DNA from: Flavobacteriaceae bacterium
GTDB lineage: Bacteria; Bacteroidota; Bacteroidia; Flavobacteriales; Flavobacteriaceae
Direction: 5' to 3'
Length of the DNA stretch: 52,641 bases
Assembly (NCBI GenBank): GCA_002746415.1
Contig: NVXD01000008.1
Location: 1 to 52,641, forward strand
Positions within the stretch are counted from its first letter, which is position 1; each line of letters begins with the position of its first letter. Shown piece after piece: positions 1 through 8,254 of this stretch. Both the position numbers and the translations under genes were made by a program. The notes under the pieces were generated by a model. It was given only the letters and a program-made list of their open reading frames with translations. It was not told the DNA's origin and did no database searches.

Positions 1-100
1 CCAATGATGTATTTCATACAATAAGATACAAAAAACACATGAGGTGACCTTATAAAAATGCAGAAAAACGATGGAGGTAATTAGACAGTCTGACGGTCTC

Positions 101-233
101 GTATATGAAAAGTAGCGCTTAAAATAAGCGATAATTTTTCGGATTATACACAAGTCAAATTTAAAAATTTGGCGATTTTCCAAAAGTGCCCAAACCTCTG
201 TGTTAGCAAATACTCGCGCTATTTTTTATATAC
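101..233. repeat. Long imperfect palindrome, possible cassette-junction site
   Basis: Two 18-base arms, GTATATGAAAAGTAGCGC at 101-118 and GCGCTATTTTTTATATAC at 216-233, are reverse complements apart from two positions and enclose about 97 bases. The outer flanks read GGTCTC on the left and ATTGTTAGCC on the right, so on the minus strand the element begins just after GGCTAACA. The serine hydrolase gene starts upstream near another GTTAGCC (about 1975-1981) and ends just before this element. The layout resembles the large stem-loop recombination sites of gene cassettes, but no integrase is visible and this identity is inference. Nothing else was seen in bases 1-250. Confidence 0.5.
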
Positions 234-250
234 ATTGTTAGCCATAGTAA

Positions 251-1909
251 TTATATTTTTTCAAATAAAACTCCCATCATTTTAAAACCTATGATTTCAT
301 TTTCATTATCTCTAAGAAATTCCATCGGACAAGGGGGGATTTCTAATAAGTCCTTTGATAATGTTGAAACTTCTGCTTTCCAAGCTCCATTTCTATAATA
401 GTAAAATAAGGTTTCATTTTCTAACCTAAGCTCTTTTCCTATTTGAAATTCTTTGTTATAATAAGTTCCAACAAATTGTTCTAATTCGTTTGCTGAATAT
501 TCATGTGTTATGAGTTCTTTAAACAATCTAGGCATATCGCCATCTCTATCATCGAATGTGAACTGCTTGCCATCTTGCTCTATGAAGAATTTAATTCGTG
601 AGTTGAAGCTACCACCTATAAAAGCAAAGTTGTGATTTCCTAAAGGAAGCAATTCTCCAATTTTTTCGCCATCCGTATCTTGATATATTAGACTATCTCC
701 TTTAAGTTTAATTTCTTGAATAGAATAATCTTCGTTATTGTAAAATAAATATGTTCCTTCATATTTTTGTAATTCATTTTTAGAAATAGCAGTACTCTTT
801 ACTGGCTCTAGTATATTTTTATCTTTAGATGATGTGATTGGTTTTATAAACAGGTCGATTAACTTAAAAAAACGCTCTCGAAAGTCCCAATTAAATGAGT
901 TTTGGGTTGTAAAAAATGCCAAGTCCAGTTCAGGAAAGTATAGGTATTTAGAAACAAAACCACCTCTACTCATTCCATCAAATCCAACTCCATTGTATCC
1001 ATTATGGGTTTCAAATTCAACACCTAAACCAAAATCAATGGTTTTACCATCATTTAATTTGGCTTTAGTGTGCATTTTATTCCATAACTCTGATGTGCCT
1101 ACAGTTGAATTTTGGATACCTTGATGCCATTTGAACATATCTCTTGGTGTAGTTAAAACTTGTCCGTCTCCATTATAGATTAAAGAATGCATATGAGTTT
1201 TATAATATTGTCCTTCATCTTCAGTATACCCTATAGCTCTATTTTTAATGATAGAAGATGTGGTATTTTCCTTTACCGTATTTGTCATCCCAAGTGGCAA
1301 AAAGATTTGCTCTTGTATGAAGTCTGTAAAGGATTTTCCTGAAACATTCTCAATTATATTTGCAAGTAGAATGTAGTTAGCATTTGTGTAATGATAATAT
1401 TCACCTGGTTTAAATTTAAGCTCTTTGATGTTTGTAATAATATTAATCACTTGTGACTGTGATAAATAATCATGCCATCTTATGTCCAAAACATCCAAAT
1501 AGGGGTCAACTTCTTTAATTCCGCTTGTTTGAGTAAGTAAATTCTCAATAGTTGGATTTCCTTTTTTATAGCGAGGAAGATTTTCAATGTATTTATATGC
1601 TGGGTCTTTTATTGATAATTTGCCTTGTTCTTCAAACAAGAGAATTGCTGCTGCTGTAAATTGTTTACCAATTGAGGCAATATCAAATACCGTTTCACTA
1701 CTTATTGGAACATTGTATTCAAGATTAGCAATTCCATACTGTTTTTCAAAAATGATATCATTTCCTTTCATAACGGCAATTGAAAATCCGGGTTCGTTAT
1801 CATTAACTTGATATAATTTGTCAATTTCAGAATCTAAATTTTGGGAACTTGCAAGGTTTGAAAGTAGGCAAAATGATAATAATTTTAAAATAAATGCTAT
1901 TCTATTCAT
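251..1909 (-). CDS. Exported serine hydrolase, beta-lactamase class C / PBP4* family
   Basis: The 552-residue protein has an N-terminal signal peptide (about residues 1-22) and a beta-lactamase class C fold. The nucleophile motif SxxK is S79-I-G-K82, and the second motif is Y174-T-N176 (YxN). The region after about residue 370 is an extra beta-rich domain common in Bacteroidota members. The family includes D-amino-acid peptidases, esterases and penicillin-binding-like enzymes; substrate cannot be told from sequence. The ATG start is directly followed by the signal peptide. The gene stands alone between a palindromic element downstream (101-233) and a degenerate repeat upstream (about 2030-2105), with GTTAGCC-like sequences on both sides, which fits a mobile single-gene cassette. 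It is most likely periplasmic. Confidence 0.85.
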   Translation of the reverse strand: MNRIAFILKLLSFCLLSNLASSQNLDSEIDKLYQVNDNEPGFSIAVMKGNDIIFEKQYGIANLEYNVPISSETVFDIASIGKQFTAAAILLFEEQGKLSIKDPAYKYIENLPRYKKGNPTIENLLTQTSGIKEVDPYLDVLDIRWHDYLSQSQVINIITNIKELKFKPGEYYHYTNANYILLANIIENVSGKSFTDFIQEQIFLPLGMTNTVKENTTSSIIKNRAIGYTEDEGQYYKTHMHSLIYNGDGQVLTTPRDMFKWHQGIQNSTVGTSELWNKMHTKAKLNDGKTIDFGLGVEFETHNGYNGVGFDGMSRGGFVSKYLYFPELDLAFFTTQNSFNWDFRERFFKLIDLFIKPITSSKDKNILEPVKSTAISKNELQKYEGTYLFYNNEDYSIQEIKLKGDSLIYQDTDGEKIGELLPLGNHNFAFIGGSFNSRIKFFIEQDGKQFTFDDRDGDMPRLFKELITHEYSANELEQFVGTYYNKEFQIGKELRLENETLFYYYRNGAWKAEVSTLSKDLLEIPPCPMEFLRDNENEIIGFKMMGVLFEKI

Positions 1910-2029
1910 ATTGCTGGTTTTTCTTTAAAGAATCAGTTTTTTACGGATTGTTGCAGTTGAGTGAGTTTTATTATGGCTAACGAAGGAGTATAGATAAAAG
2001 TAACTATACAACATTCATAAAATTAGAAT

Positions 2030-2105
2030 TTATAACAGGGGGAAGTATCAGCAAGATAGCAAAAAAAGAAATGCAATTCTTACAGAAAACCGTAACAATA
2101 TGTTG
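2030..2105 (-). repeat. Dispersed repeat, copy A
   Basis: Read on the minus strand, this copy has the core TTTTGCTATCTTGCTGATAC followed by TTCCCCCTGTTATAAATTC and, about 55 bases on, CTCCTTCGTTAGCC. Related copies lie at about 8130-8216, 9610-9670, 13144-13235 and 15370-15410, all in the same orientation. In this copy the reading frame corresponding to the micro-ORFs of two other copies is open through the core but has ACG where they have ATG. It sits upstream of the serine hydrolase gene. Confidence 0.6.
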
Positions 2106-2214
2106 CAAATTTATTGTGGTGGTGTTTATAAGGGAGTAGGATGACTTTTATGATGGGGGTTAGCGCAGTTCTTTGTTGGCCTCTTGTTTTTATTTCAGAA
2201 AATGCCTTGCAATA

Positions 2215-2898
2215 TTATACTCTATCTACCATAGACATGGTATTCAATAGGCAATGAGCAATAATTATAGGCCATAAATTCCTTCCAAATTTCACATAGG
2301 CTATTCCCATTATTAATCCGATAAGTCCAACCCTAATGGACCTTTCTGACAAATCGTTAGAGTGCCTAAACCCAAAAATTACTGCTTGTAAAACTACGGC
2401 AAGAATGGTGGCTACTGTAGTTTTAGAAAATAAGTTCTCGAACCAATTTATTAAGAATGCCCTATCTAATAATTCCTCTAACATTGATTCAAGCAGTATT
2501 GCTGGCATAATGGCAAAAAATAACAACCAATTTTCTTTCAGCTCCCCAAATTTTGATACAGAATTTTCAGAGTAGTTCTTTGGTTCTAAAGAAAAAGGCA
2601 AGTAGTCTTTGGTCATTTGAAATAGCATAATTGTTAGCGGTATTGCTATTAAAATTCCAATGGTTACGAATACCATTGTTTTGATGCTTTTGGGCTTACG
2701 TAAGCCTAAATCTTTCCACGTAACATTTCGCACTTTCATTCTCCAAGTAGCAATGAGTAAGGCTGATAATGACCAAAACAGCCCATTAACGATAAAGCTA
2801 ACTTTTGGAAAATATATTTCTCTAATTAGAAACATTACTGCTATGTAAATAATTAGGTCAAATAAAAACCCTTTTTGATTTGTTGTTTTTGTAATCAT
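2215..2898 (-). CDS. CPBP family intramembrane metalloprotease
   Basis: The 227-residue protein is strongly hydrophobic with several membrane helices. It carries the CPBP (Abi, PF02517) motifs in order: EExxxR (E-E-L-L-D-R, in the segment ESMLEELLDRAFL), FxxxH (FGFRH) and HxxxN (HCLLN). These are the glutamate and histidine residues expected to bind the catalytic zinc within the membrane. Bacterial members process membrane or prenylated proteins or confer bacteriocin immunity; which applies here is unknown. The gene is isolated, and a second, dissimilar CPBP gene lies at 8255-9064. A GGCCAAC/GCTAACCCC stretch just downstream (about 2155-2185) resembles the cassette-like borders seen elsewhere in this region. 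Confidence 0.88.
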   Translation of the reverse strand: MITKTTNQKGFLFDLIIYIAVMFLIREIYFPKVSFIVNGLFWSLSALLIATWRMKVRNVTWKDLGLRKPKSIKTMVFVTIGILIAIPLTIMLFQMTKDYLPFSLEPKNYSENSVSKFGELKENWLLFFAIMPAILLESMLEELLDRAFLINWFENLFSKTTVATILAVVLQAVIFGFRHSNDLSERSIRVGLIGLIMGIAYVKFGRNLWPIIIAHCLLNTMSMVDRV

Positions 2899-2947
2899 CC
2901 CTATTTGTGGTCTATTGATTTCATCATTAGACTACTTCAATTTTGAA

Positions 2948-3094
2948 ATGGTTACAGGTTTATTATTTTTATTGGTATGGATTATCTGGTTGCTTTTGGA
3001 AATGTATTCTGGGGGTTTAGTTATGATTAGTTGCACGTCAAAGCCGCAAATCATGACAAATATAAACATCCGAAGAAAATTCCCGCTTAGCTAA
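2948..3094 (+). CDS. Small hydrophobic ORF carrying direct-repeat copy 1
   Basis: An ATG-started frame of 48 codons encodes a hydrophobic N-terminal half (GLLFLLVWIIWLLLEM, one likely membrane helix) and a basic tail ending NINIRRKFPLS. Its 3' half is the 70-bp repeat also present at 5712-5781, where the tail peptide GLVMISCTSKPQI is kept but the N-terminal part is in another frame. The function is unknown. It may be a real microprotein, or the reading frame may be incidental to a DNA repeat. Peptide-level resemblance between copies gives mild support for coding, but the start region is not conserved. Confidence 0.3.
   Translation: MVTGLLFLLVWIIWLLLEMYSGGLVMISCTSKPQIMTNINIRRKFPLS
3014..3083. 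repeat. 70-bp direct repeat, copy 1
   Basis: This segment matches 5712-5781 over 70 bases with two substitutions, both A/G. Weaker similarity extends leftwards to about 2945 (matching about 5665), broken by indels. Inside it, ATGATT (3022-3027) and AATCAT (3049-3054) form a short inverted repeat. Both copies are in the same orientation and bracket the decayed lipoprotein and the FG-GAP gene. Confidence 0.85.
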
Positions 3095-3119
3095 TTAATT
3101 CAACGGCAGGTCCGGCATT

Positions 3120-3393
3120 CTAAAATTTACAGGAAATGCTTTCAACAGTTTGGGTAGTGCTATTGAATGTAGAAGTTACAGACGATAAATAAGGGGTGCC
3201 TCCTAAAATTGCTATTTCAAGCTCAATAGTATCTGAGTTTAGATTTTGAGATGAATTTGTATTCGGATTTTTAAATTTACGGTATTCGAATTTGTATTTT
3301 CAGAGGCATTCCACCATCACTTTCATTACTTCCTCTGCACGCAACTAATATGCCAATTGTTAAGCCTGAAAATGTATATTTTTAAGGATTCAT
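3120..3393 (-). pseudogene. Decayed small lipoprotein gene
   Basis: On the minus strand an ATG at 3393-3391 overlaps the stop codon of the upstream FG-GAP gene (TAATG). Its frame hits a stop after three codons. The next frame encodes a lipoprotein-type signal (GLTIGILVACRGSN). After a further frame change, a serine/threonine-rich segment (SDTIELEIAILGGTP) runs to a TAG at 3122-3120. The pieces in order look like one protein of about 90 residues broken by at least two small indels. The tight overlap suggests it was translationally coupled to the secreted FG-GAP protein. The protein family is not recognised, and sequencing error cannot be excluded. Confidence 0.5.
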
Positions 3394-5351
3394 TATTTTA
3401 TGATTTTGTAATGGAGCGTCTTTTGTGGCGTATGGATTTTAAGTATATACATTCCTTTGGCCAGCGTGGACATATCCATTTGTACACTGTTGTATTCAAC
3501 ACTATAAGCAACTGAGGAGATGTGCTTTCCCGCTAAGGAATACAACTCAATATTTACCAAAGATTCATGATGTTGACCGAGGTTGATAAATAACTGGTTA
3601 TTTTGTATTGGATTAGGATAAATCAAAGCCTCAATCATTAGCATAATAGTCTCTTCATAAGACCCTTGGCATTCTTTATCGGTTTTTACACTTAATTGGT
3701 TTGTTTCTTCTGTTAAATCTAGTTCAAGCTCACTTTCTGTAGTCTCAAATGTCCGATTATTAAGAGTCACTGTATATTTTTCGCCTCCAGTCATGGTTAG
3801 GGATAATTTATTAAAAGAGGTGTTAATTTTGGAACTTACACCTAGATCTTCGGGTTCAGTAATAGTAAGATTAAAACATTGTTCATAACCAGTTTGCGCT
3901 TCTATAGTAATGCAGAGATTATATTCTCCTGCTGATAAATCTACAAAGGTTGTGGTTTCATTAAAGATTTCTGCATCATTTACTCCATTTCCACTAAGCG
4001 TAGCAGTATAATTAAGAGCTTGTTGGGCAGTAACTGAAATGGAGCCATTGTCGCTCGACCTACAGCTTTCCGAAGCAACTAGTATGGCAAAGTTATTTAC
4101 TGGTAAAGTGAATATTTCGCATCCATCGGCATCTACGGGAGCACCGTTAGGAGTATTTGAACAGTTATCAGCATCGTTCAATACACCGTCGTTGTCTACA
4201 TCATTATTCTCAAACCAATAAATACCTGAAGCATTAGCCACTATTATATCTAAATTACCATTTTCATTGAGGTCTGCTACTTTAACGCTATAGCCGATAT
4301 TAAAAGCGTCATCTACAAGTATTGGTTCGCCAAAATTACCATCTCCATCATTGGCCCACCATAATAGTTGATAAGGCGTAAATGTGGTAAACACTACATC
4401 CTGATCCCCATCATTATCCAAATCAGCAAGAAAAGGTTCGGCAGGTGTAATCTTTTCACCTTTATTGAATAATATTTCCTTCTTGGGTTGAAAATTTCCA
4501 TTTCCGTCTCCTTCGTACCAAACCAAAGATGATTCGTAGGAAATACCAGAAACCAGAAGATCAGTGTGACTATCACCATTTACATCTCCAGAAGTTAAAA
4601 ATAATTGACCATTAAGGTCTTCTATTGTAATTGGATCTCCAAAAGTTCCGTCTCCATTATTTATTAACTGTACCACCCCAGAGGAATAAACGATATCTTG
4701 AAAGTTATCATCATTTATAAATGCGTTATGTATCCCAAAAGTAGAAGCTTCTTTTATGATTTGTCTTGTAGCAATTCCGCCAATTCCGTCATTTGCCCAA
4801 AAAGAAATTGAATTTGGTTCAGAAGATGCTGGTGCATCACCTATAACTATGTCATCAAAATTATTATTGTCGACGTCAAAAATTAAAACATTGTTGGATA
4901 ATCTTCCAACTCCCTCCTCAATTATTACAGCATCCCCAAAAGTACCATCTTGGTTATTAGGCCACCAGGCAAGTGTGTGGTTTCTAGAACCAGGGACACC
5001 AATGTCACTTCGAATTTGAGTTGAAGCAACTACATCCAAAAAGCCGTCATTATTTATATCAAGGACATTCAAATCATCTGCTAAGTTTGCGATTGGCTCA
5101 TCAAGTGATTGATGTATTATTACTTTAGTACCAAAGTTTCCATTTCCATCCCCAAACCAACAGCTTATTTCAACAAAGTCTCCAATTCTCAAGGAGACAA
5201 TGTCCAAATTATCATCGTTGTCCAAATTTACTATTCGCATGCCTCTAGCAAATCCAAAATCATCATCAATAGGGTGTGTGGTGAAATTTTGTGAAAAGAC
5301 ATTTGAGAAAACTAGTAAGAAAAAAGAAATTATGAAATACGTTTTTATCAT
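3393..5351 (-). CDS. Secreted FG-GAP/VCBS repeat protein with type IX sorting domain
   Basis: The 652-residue protein begins with a signal peptide (about 1-20). It contains repeated FG-GAP/VCBS segments of the form DxDNDxxxDIV (about residues 25-385), which usually build a calcium-binding beta-propeller. A thrombospondin type 3-like calcium loop follows (DNDGVLNDADNC, about 390-415), then an Ig-like region. The last 80 residues start at IYPNPIQNNQ and end MYILKIHTPQKTLHYKIIK, a typical type A C-terminal domain recognised by the type IX secretion system. It should be exported across the outer membrane and anchored or released, probably as an adhesin or binding protein. No catalytic motif was seen. 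The gene and its broken partner are bracketed by 70-bp direct repeats. Confidence 0.88.
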   Translation of the reverse strand: MIKTYFIISFFLLVFSNVFSQNFTTHPIDDDFGFARGMRIVNLDNDDNLDIVSLRIGDFVEISCWFGDGNGNFGTKVIIHQSLDEPIANLADDLNVLDINNDGFLDVVASTQIRSDIGVPGSRNHTLAWWPNNQDGTFGDAVIIEEGVGRLSNNVLIFDVDNNNFDDIVIGDAPASSEPNSISFWANDGIGGIATRQIIKEASTFGIHNAFINDDNFQDIVYSSGVVQLINNGDGTFGDPITIEDLNGQLFLTSGDVNGDSHTDLLVSGISYESSLVWYEGDGNGNFQPKKEILFNKGEKITPAEPFLADLDNDGDQDVVFTTFTPYQLLWWANDGDGNFGEPILVDDAFNIGYSVKVADLNENGNLDIIVANASGIYWFENNDVDNDGVLNDADNCSNTPNGAPVDADGCEIFTLPVNNFAILVASESCRSSDNGSISVTAQQALNYTATLSGNGVNDAEIFNETTTFVDLSAGEYNLCITIEAQTGYEQCFNLTITEPEDLGVSSKINTSFNKLSLTMTGGEKYTVTLNNRTFETTESELELDLTEETNQLSVKTDKECQGSYEETIMLMIEALIYPNPIQNNQLFINLGQHHESLVNIELYSLAGKHISSVAYSVEYNSVQMDMSTLAKGMYILKIHTPQKTLHYKIIK

Positions 5352-6221
5352 AGCTAGGTATTGAATTTCAAATATATAGCATTAATTATCATATAGGAAC
5401 ATGCATTCGATGGTCTTACCAAAATTTCGTTAAATCACATGAGCCACAGACCTACCTGCTCAATTATAGATAAGGTCAAAATAGGTCACTAGTATAATGG
5501 GCGGACAATGTACTTTCCAATAAACTAGCGTTCATTTCTGAAAATTCTGAACCAGGATTCATTTTAGAATCAAATTCCTTTAGTTATTCGACTTTCGATT
5601 GTTTGTCCATTATTTCAGTTTCTTCGATTTCTGACATTCTGTTTCGATCCCATCAAATAAAATTAGAAATGTCAATTGGCTTATTATTGGTATTCTCAAA
5701 TGTTTGCAAACGGTTTAGTTATGATTAGTTGCACGTCAAAGCCGCAAATCATAACAAGTATAAACATCCGAAGAAAATTCCTGTCTCGTTGGCAGGCGGG
5801 CGGTAGGGTTTTAGGACTGACTCAAAACCAAACAATTAATTATTGGCATCCTAAGGTTGTATTCTATTAGTTTAATTGTAAATTGGAAAGAACAGAAGAG
5901 CAGCGTAAGCTTAAGATAGCCGTAGAAACTAGTAAAGAAAGGGGCTATAAAAAATTCATGTCCTTTACTCCAAAATTTTAGACTAACTTTGAGCAATATT
6001 TCTCAGAAAAAAACTAAACGAACTGACTGATTCTACCACTGAATTATAAATTATAGTTTGTTTCAACTTGCATAAGAATACTGAAAAAACGAGTTACTAC
6101 CAGCTTCCCCTAGTACTGTTTTCTACGCTTAATTTTCTATGCTCACTAGCCAATTACTGGGACTAAAAGTATAAGATTTTTCTTATATGAATCGATTTTT
6201 TAATTTAAAATTATTATTTAC
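5352..6221. other. Non-coding stretch with repeat copy and gene remnant
   Basis: No intact gene was found in this 870-base stretch. It holds the second copy of the 70-bp repeat (5712-5781) and a GC-richer patch (GGCAGGCGGGCGG, about 5790-5803). A plus-strand frame without a start at 5871-5981 encodes about 36 charged residues (ERTEEQRKLKIAVETSKERG...) and looks like the 3' end of a lost gene of unknown family. The last 60 bases are AT-rich and probably carry the promoter of the 6222 gene. Confidence 0.45.
5712..5781. repeat. 70-bp direct repeat, copy 2
   Basis: This is the second copy of the 3014-3083 repeat, in the same orientation, with 68 of 70 identical bases. Together the copies flank 2.6 kb containing the FG-GAP gene. 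They could be scars of a duplication or insertion, or substrates for deletion by recombination. Confidence 0.85.
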
Positions 6222-7016
6222 ATGAAGGAAATTTACAATTTGAATAACTCTGAGCGCCCAGAAAAAATCACGACAGCACTTGTTCTTGCAGCAGGTACTG
6301 GAAGCCGGTTAAGTCCCCTAACCAATGATGCCCCAAAATGTTTGACAAGAGTTAATGAAATTGAAATTCTAGGACGTCTTATAGAAACCCTTCATCACCA
6401 TAAATTCAAACGCTTAGTTATTGTTATTGGACCATTTGAACAACAAATTAAAGATTATCTTAAAAATATATCCAAAAACATTGTAGTAGAGTACATCGTA
6501 AGTCCAGTATATAAAACGACAAACAATATTTACTCACTATGGTTGGCAAGAGAAAAAATGAAGGAATCGTTCGTCTTAATTGAAAGTGATTTAATTTTTA
6601 AACCTTCTCAACTAGAAGAAATGCTCGTACCTAATAGAATCGCCGTTTCTCATATATTACCTTGGATGAATGGGACAACCATTACAATTGATAAACAATT
6701 ACCTAGACAGGTAACCGCAATTAATCTTGGTGGACACTCAACAAATGACACCAACTTTAAGACAGTTAATATTTATAGTTTTTCTTTGAAATCATGGAGA
6801 CAGATTGGTGATCGATTAGACTCCTGGATTTCAAAAGGTAAAGTAAATGATTATTATGAGGCAGTGTTTTCAGAAATGGTAGCAGATGGTAGTCAAAGTT
6901 TTGAATGTGTATACTTTGATAATGATTTCTGGTACGAAATTGATACTATAGCAGATTTACACGAGTGTGAAAAGCTTATGTTACATACAAAACAACCATT
7001 ATCAATCGTGGTATAG
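6222..7016 (+). CDS. Sugar-nucleotidyltransferase-like protein, probable CTP:phospho-alcohol cytidylyltransferase (LicC type)
   Basis: The 264-residue protein has the NTP-transferase signature LAAGTGSRLSPLTNDAPKCL at about residues 22-41, which binds the nucleotide phosphates and metal. The acidic ESD at about 123-125 is a likely second metal-binding position. Size and sequence style fit the LicC / phosphocholine cytidylyltransferase and IPCT branch rather than hexose-1-phosphate enzymes with C-terminal LbH repeats, which are absent. It would make CDP-X from CTP and a phospho-alcohol. The gene is followed after 12 bases by a CDP-alcohol phosphatidyltransferase on the same strand, which could use its product. 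The true substrate (phosphocholine, phosphoinositol or other) is not determined by sequence. Confidence 0.75.
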   Translation: MKEIYNLNNSERPEKITTALVLAAGTGSRLSPLTNDAPKCLTRVNEIEILGRLIETLHHHKFKRLVIVIGPFEQQIKDYLKNISKNIVVEYIVSPVYKTTNNIYSLWLAREKMKESFVLIESDLIFKPSQLEEMLVPNRIAVSHILPWMNGTTITIDKQLPRQVTAINLGGHSTNDTNFKTVNIYSFSLKSWRQIGDRLDSWISKGKVNDYYEAVFSEMVADGSQSFECVYFDNDFWYEIDTIADLHECEKLMLHTKQPLSIVV

Positions 7017-7028
7017 TGAATATATATT

Positions 7029-7676
7029 TTGAATAAACTCTATAAAAATATCCCAAACATTGTCTCAATCCTTGGTGTTCTACCTTTGGCAATACTGTTT
7101 TTAGACAATGGTTTCCTCTATATTATCCCTTTGATAATTTACAACAATATCATGGATGATCTTGATGGTATTCTAGCTATAAAGTTAGATGCTAAAAGTG
7201 AATTTGGTGCTAGGATGGACAATGTTTGTGATGCAGTATCTCATTCTATTCTTATTATGTTTATTGGATTACACTATGGTACCATTTGTGGTATCATAGC
7301 TTTAATTGCTGTTGCTGCAATTTTGATTCGATCAGTAACAAGGCTAGACCCTGCTCTTACCAAATCGGCAGGATCAGCTACTAATGAACTTATTCGTCAT
7401 ACTTTTTTTGCACTTCTATTAGCTGATTTATTTAGTTTTGATCCTACTTTGACGTTAATAATTATATTTCTGATAAACACAATAACGATGTTTGTGCCTT
7501 ATCCCCTTCCTTATTTGATTAGAAGCATGACTAAAAGTGCCACAGCAATAACCTTCGTTAATGTATCCCTTATTTTGGCTTGGTTGGTTCCATACACTGC
7601 TCCTGTAATTGCAGCTGGATTTATCTTTGCTTATCTCTATTCTTTTATTAAAGCTATAATAAACCACAAAAAGTAG
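7029..7676 (+). CDS. CDP-alcohol phosphatidyltransferase family membrane enzyme
   Basis: The 215-residue multi-pass membrane protein carries the family signature D-x2-D-G-x2-A-[R]-x8-G-x3-D-x3-D within DDLDGILAIKLDAKSEF-G-ARM-D-NVC-D. All four aspartates that bind the two metals are present, but the usual arginine after the alanine is isoleucine. These enzymes displace CMP from a CDP-activated group onto an alcohol. The start is a TTG 12 bases after the upstream stop; no ATG fits before the active site. The neighbour at 6222-7016 is a likely cytidylyltransferase, so the pair probably activates and then transfers one polar head group in the inner membrane. The lost arginine may alter activity or substrate. 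Confidence 0.8.
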   Translation: MNKLYKNIPNIVSILGVLPLAILFLDNGFLYIIPLIIYNNIMDDLDGILAIKLDAKSEFGARMDNVCDAVSHSILIMFIGLHYGTICGIIALIAVAAILIRSVTRLDPALTKSAGSATNELIRHTFFALLLADLFSFDPTLTLIIIFLINTITMFVPYPLPYLIRSMTKSATAITFVNVSLILAWLVPYTAPVIAAGFIFAYLYSFIKAIINHKK

Positions 7677-7687
7677 ATTCCAATGAT

Positions 7688-7707
7688 ACAAGTCATTTTT
7701 GACTTGT
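7688..7707 (+). terminator. Possible transcription terminator hairpin
   Basis: ACAAGTCA (7688-7695) and TGACTTGT (7700-7707) form a perfect 8-bp stem with a TTTT loop, 12 bases after the phosphatidyltransferase stop codon. There is no clear T-tail, so it may only stabilise the mRNA end. Confidence 0.35.
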
Positions 7708-7815
7708 GCTTATGAACAGAAAGAATTGAAATGATTTAATTTCGTCTTTAAGTGGGCAATAATTAGGTGAATTTTTATGAATTTCCCGCTCATTTTGAAA
7801 TGCTTGGTGTTGGCA

Positions 7816-7968
7816 TTAGTTATTTATCAGGCTAATGACTTTTTCCATTTCCAAATCTCTACCATGTAACAAATCGGATATCTCTGGTTCTATTTCGTAA
7901 TCTGGAGCGATTCCTCTTTCCTTTGAAAACCCTGTACATCGGTTTGAAAAGTTAACGTGGCTAGAGCG
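7816..7968 (-). pseudogene. 3' fragment of an S41 family peptidase gene
   Basis: On the minus strand a frame ending in TAA at 7818-7816 encodes GFSKERGIAPDYEIEPEISD followed by LLHGRDLEMEKVISLI. This matches the conserved C-terminal end of tail-specific (S41) peptidases, where a GIxPDxxxxPxxxDxLxGxDxxLExxxxLI pattern is typical. The upstream part, including the catalytic serine-lysine dyad and PDZ domain, is missing. Repeat copy B lies immediately upstream on the same strand at 8130-8216. It is a non-functional relic. The rest of 7677-8254 shows no gene. Confidence 0.65.
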
Positions 7969-8129
7969 GCAAATATTCTCGTGTTATTTAAAGAAAAAGT
8001 TATTGTATTTGAGTTGCATGAATAAGTAGACCCGGTTTCCTGTCACACAAAAATTTCTAAATTGTGCGCTTTAATCAAAGAACATATCTGACCCGAAGTA
8101 GCATTATAGTTACCACTAACCATATTCCA

Positions 8130-8216
8130 TTTATGAATTATAACAGGGAAGTATCAGCAACATAACAAAAAAAGCAAGGTATTTCTTAATGAAATCCATA
8201 ACAGTAGTGGGCAACA
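8130..8216 (-). repeat. Dispersed repeat, copy B, with 22-residue micro-ORF
   Basis: The minus-strand sequence contains TTTTTTTGTTATGTTGCTGA followed by TACTTCCCTGTTATAATTC, very close to copy A. An ATG at 8199-8197 opens a 22-codon frame ending in TAA at 8133-8131. It begins MDFIKKYLAFF and continues with a leucine/isoleucine-rich run, ending PCYNS. Copy C has a similar micro-ORF. Whether it is translated is unknown. Confidence 0.6.
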
Positions 8217-8254
8217 AAGTGCCTAGGCCAAAGTGCAAATGAAGGAGAAACATA

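Noticed and set aside
5811-5996. A 61-codon minus-strand frame in the intergenic region
   Set aside because: The plus strand of the same segment encodes a better candidate gene relic (5871-5981), and the minus frame has no family resemblance.
7949-7959. GTTAACGTGG resembling the CGTTAACG operator
   Set aside because: It is only a partial match inside a peptidase relic, not near any gene start of the glycan locus.
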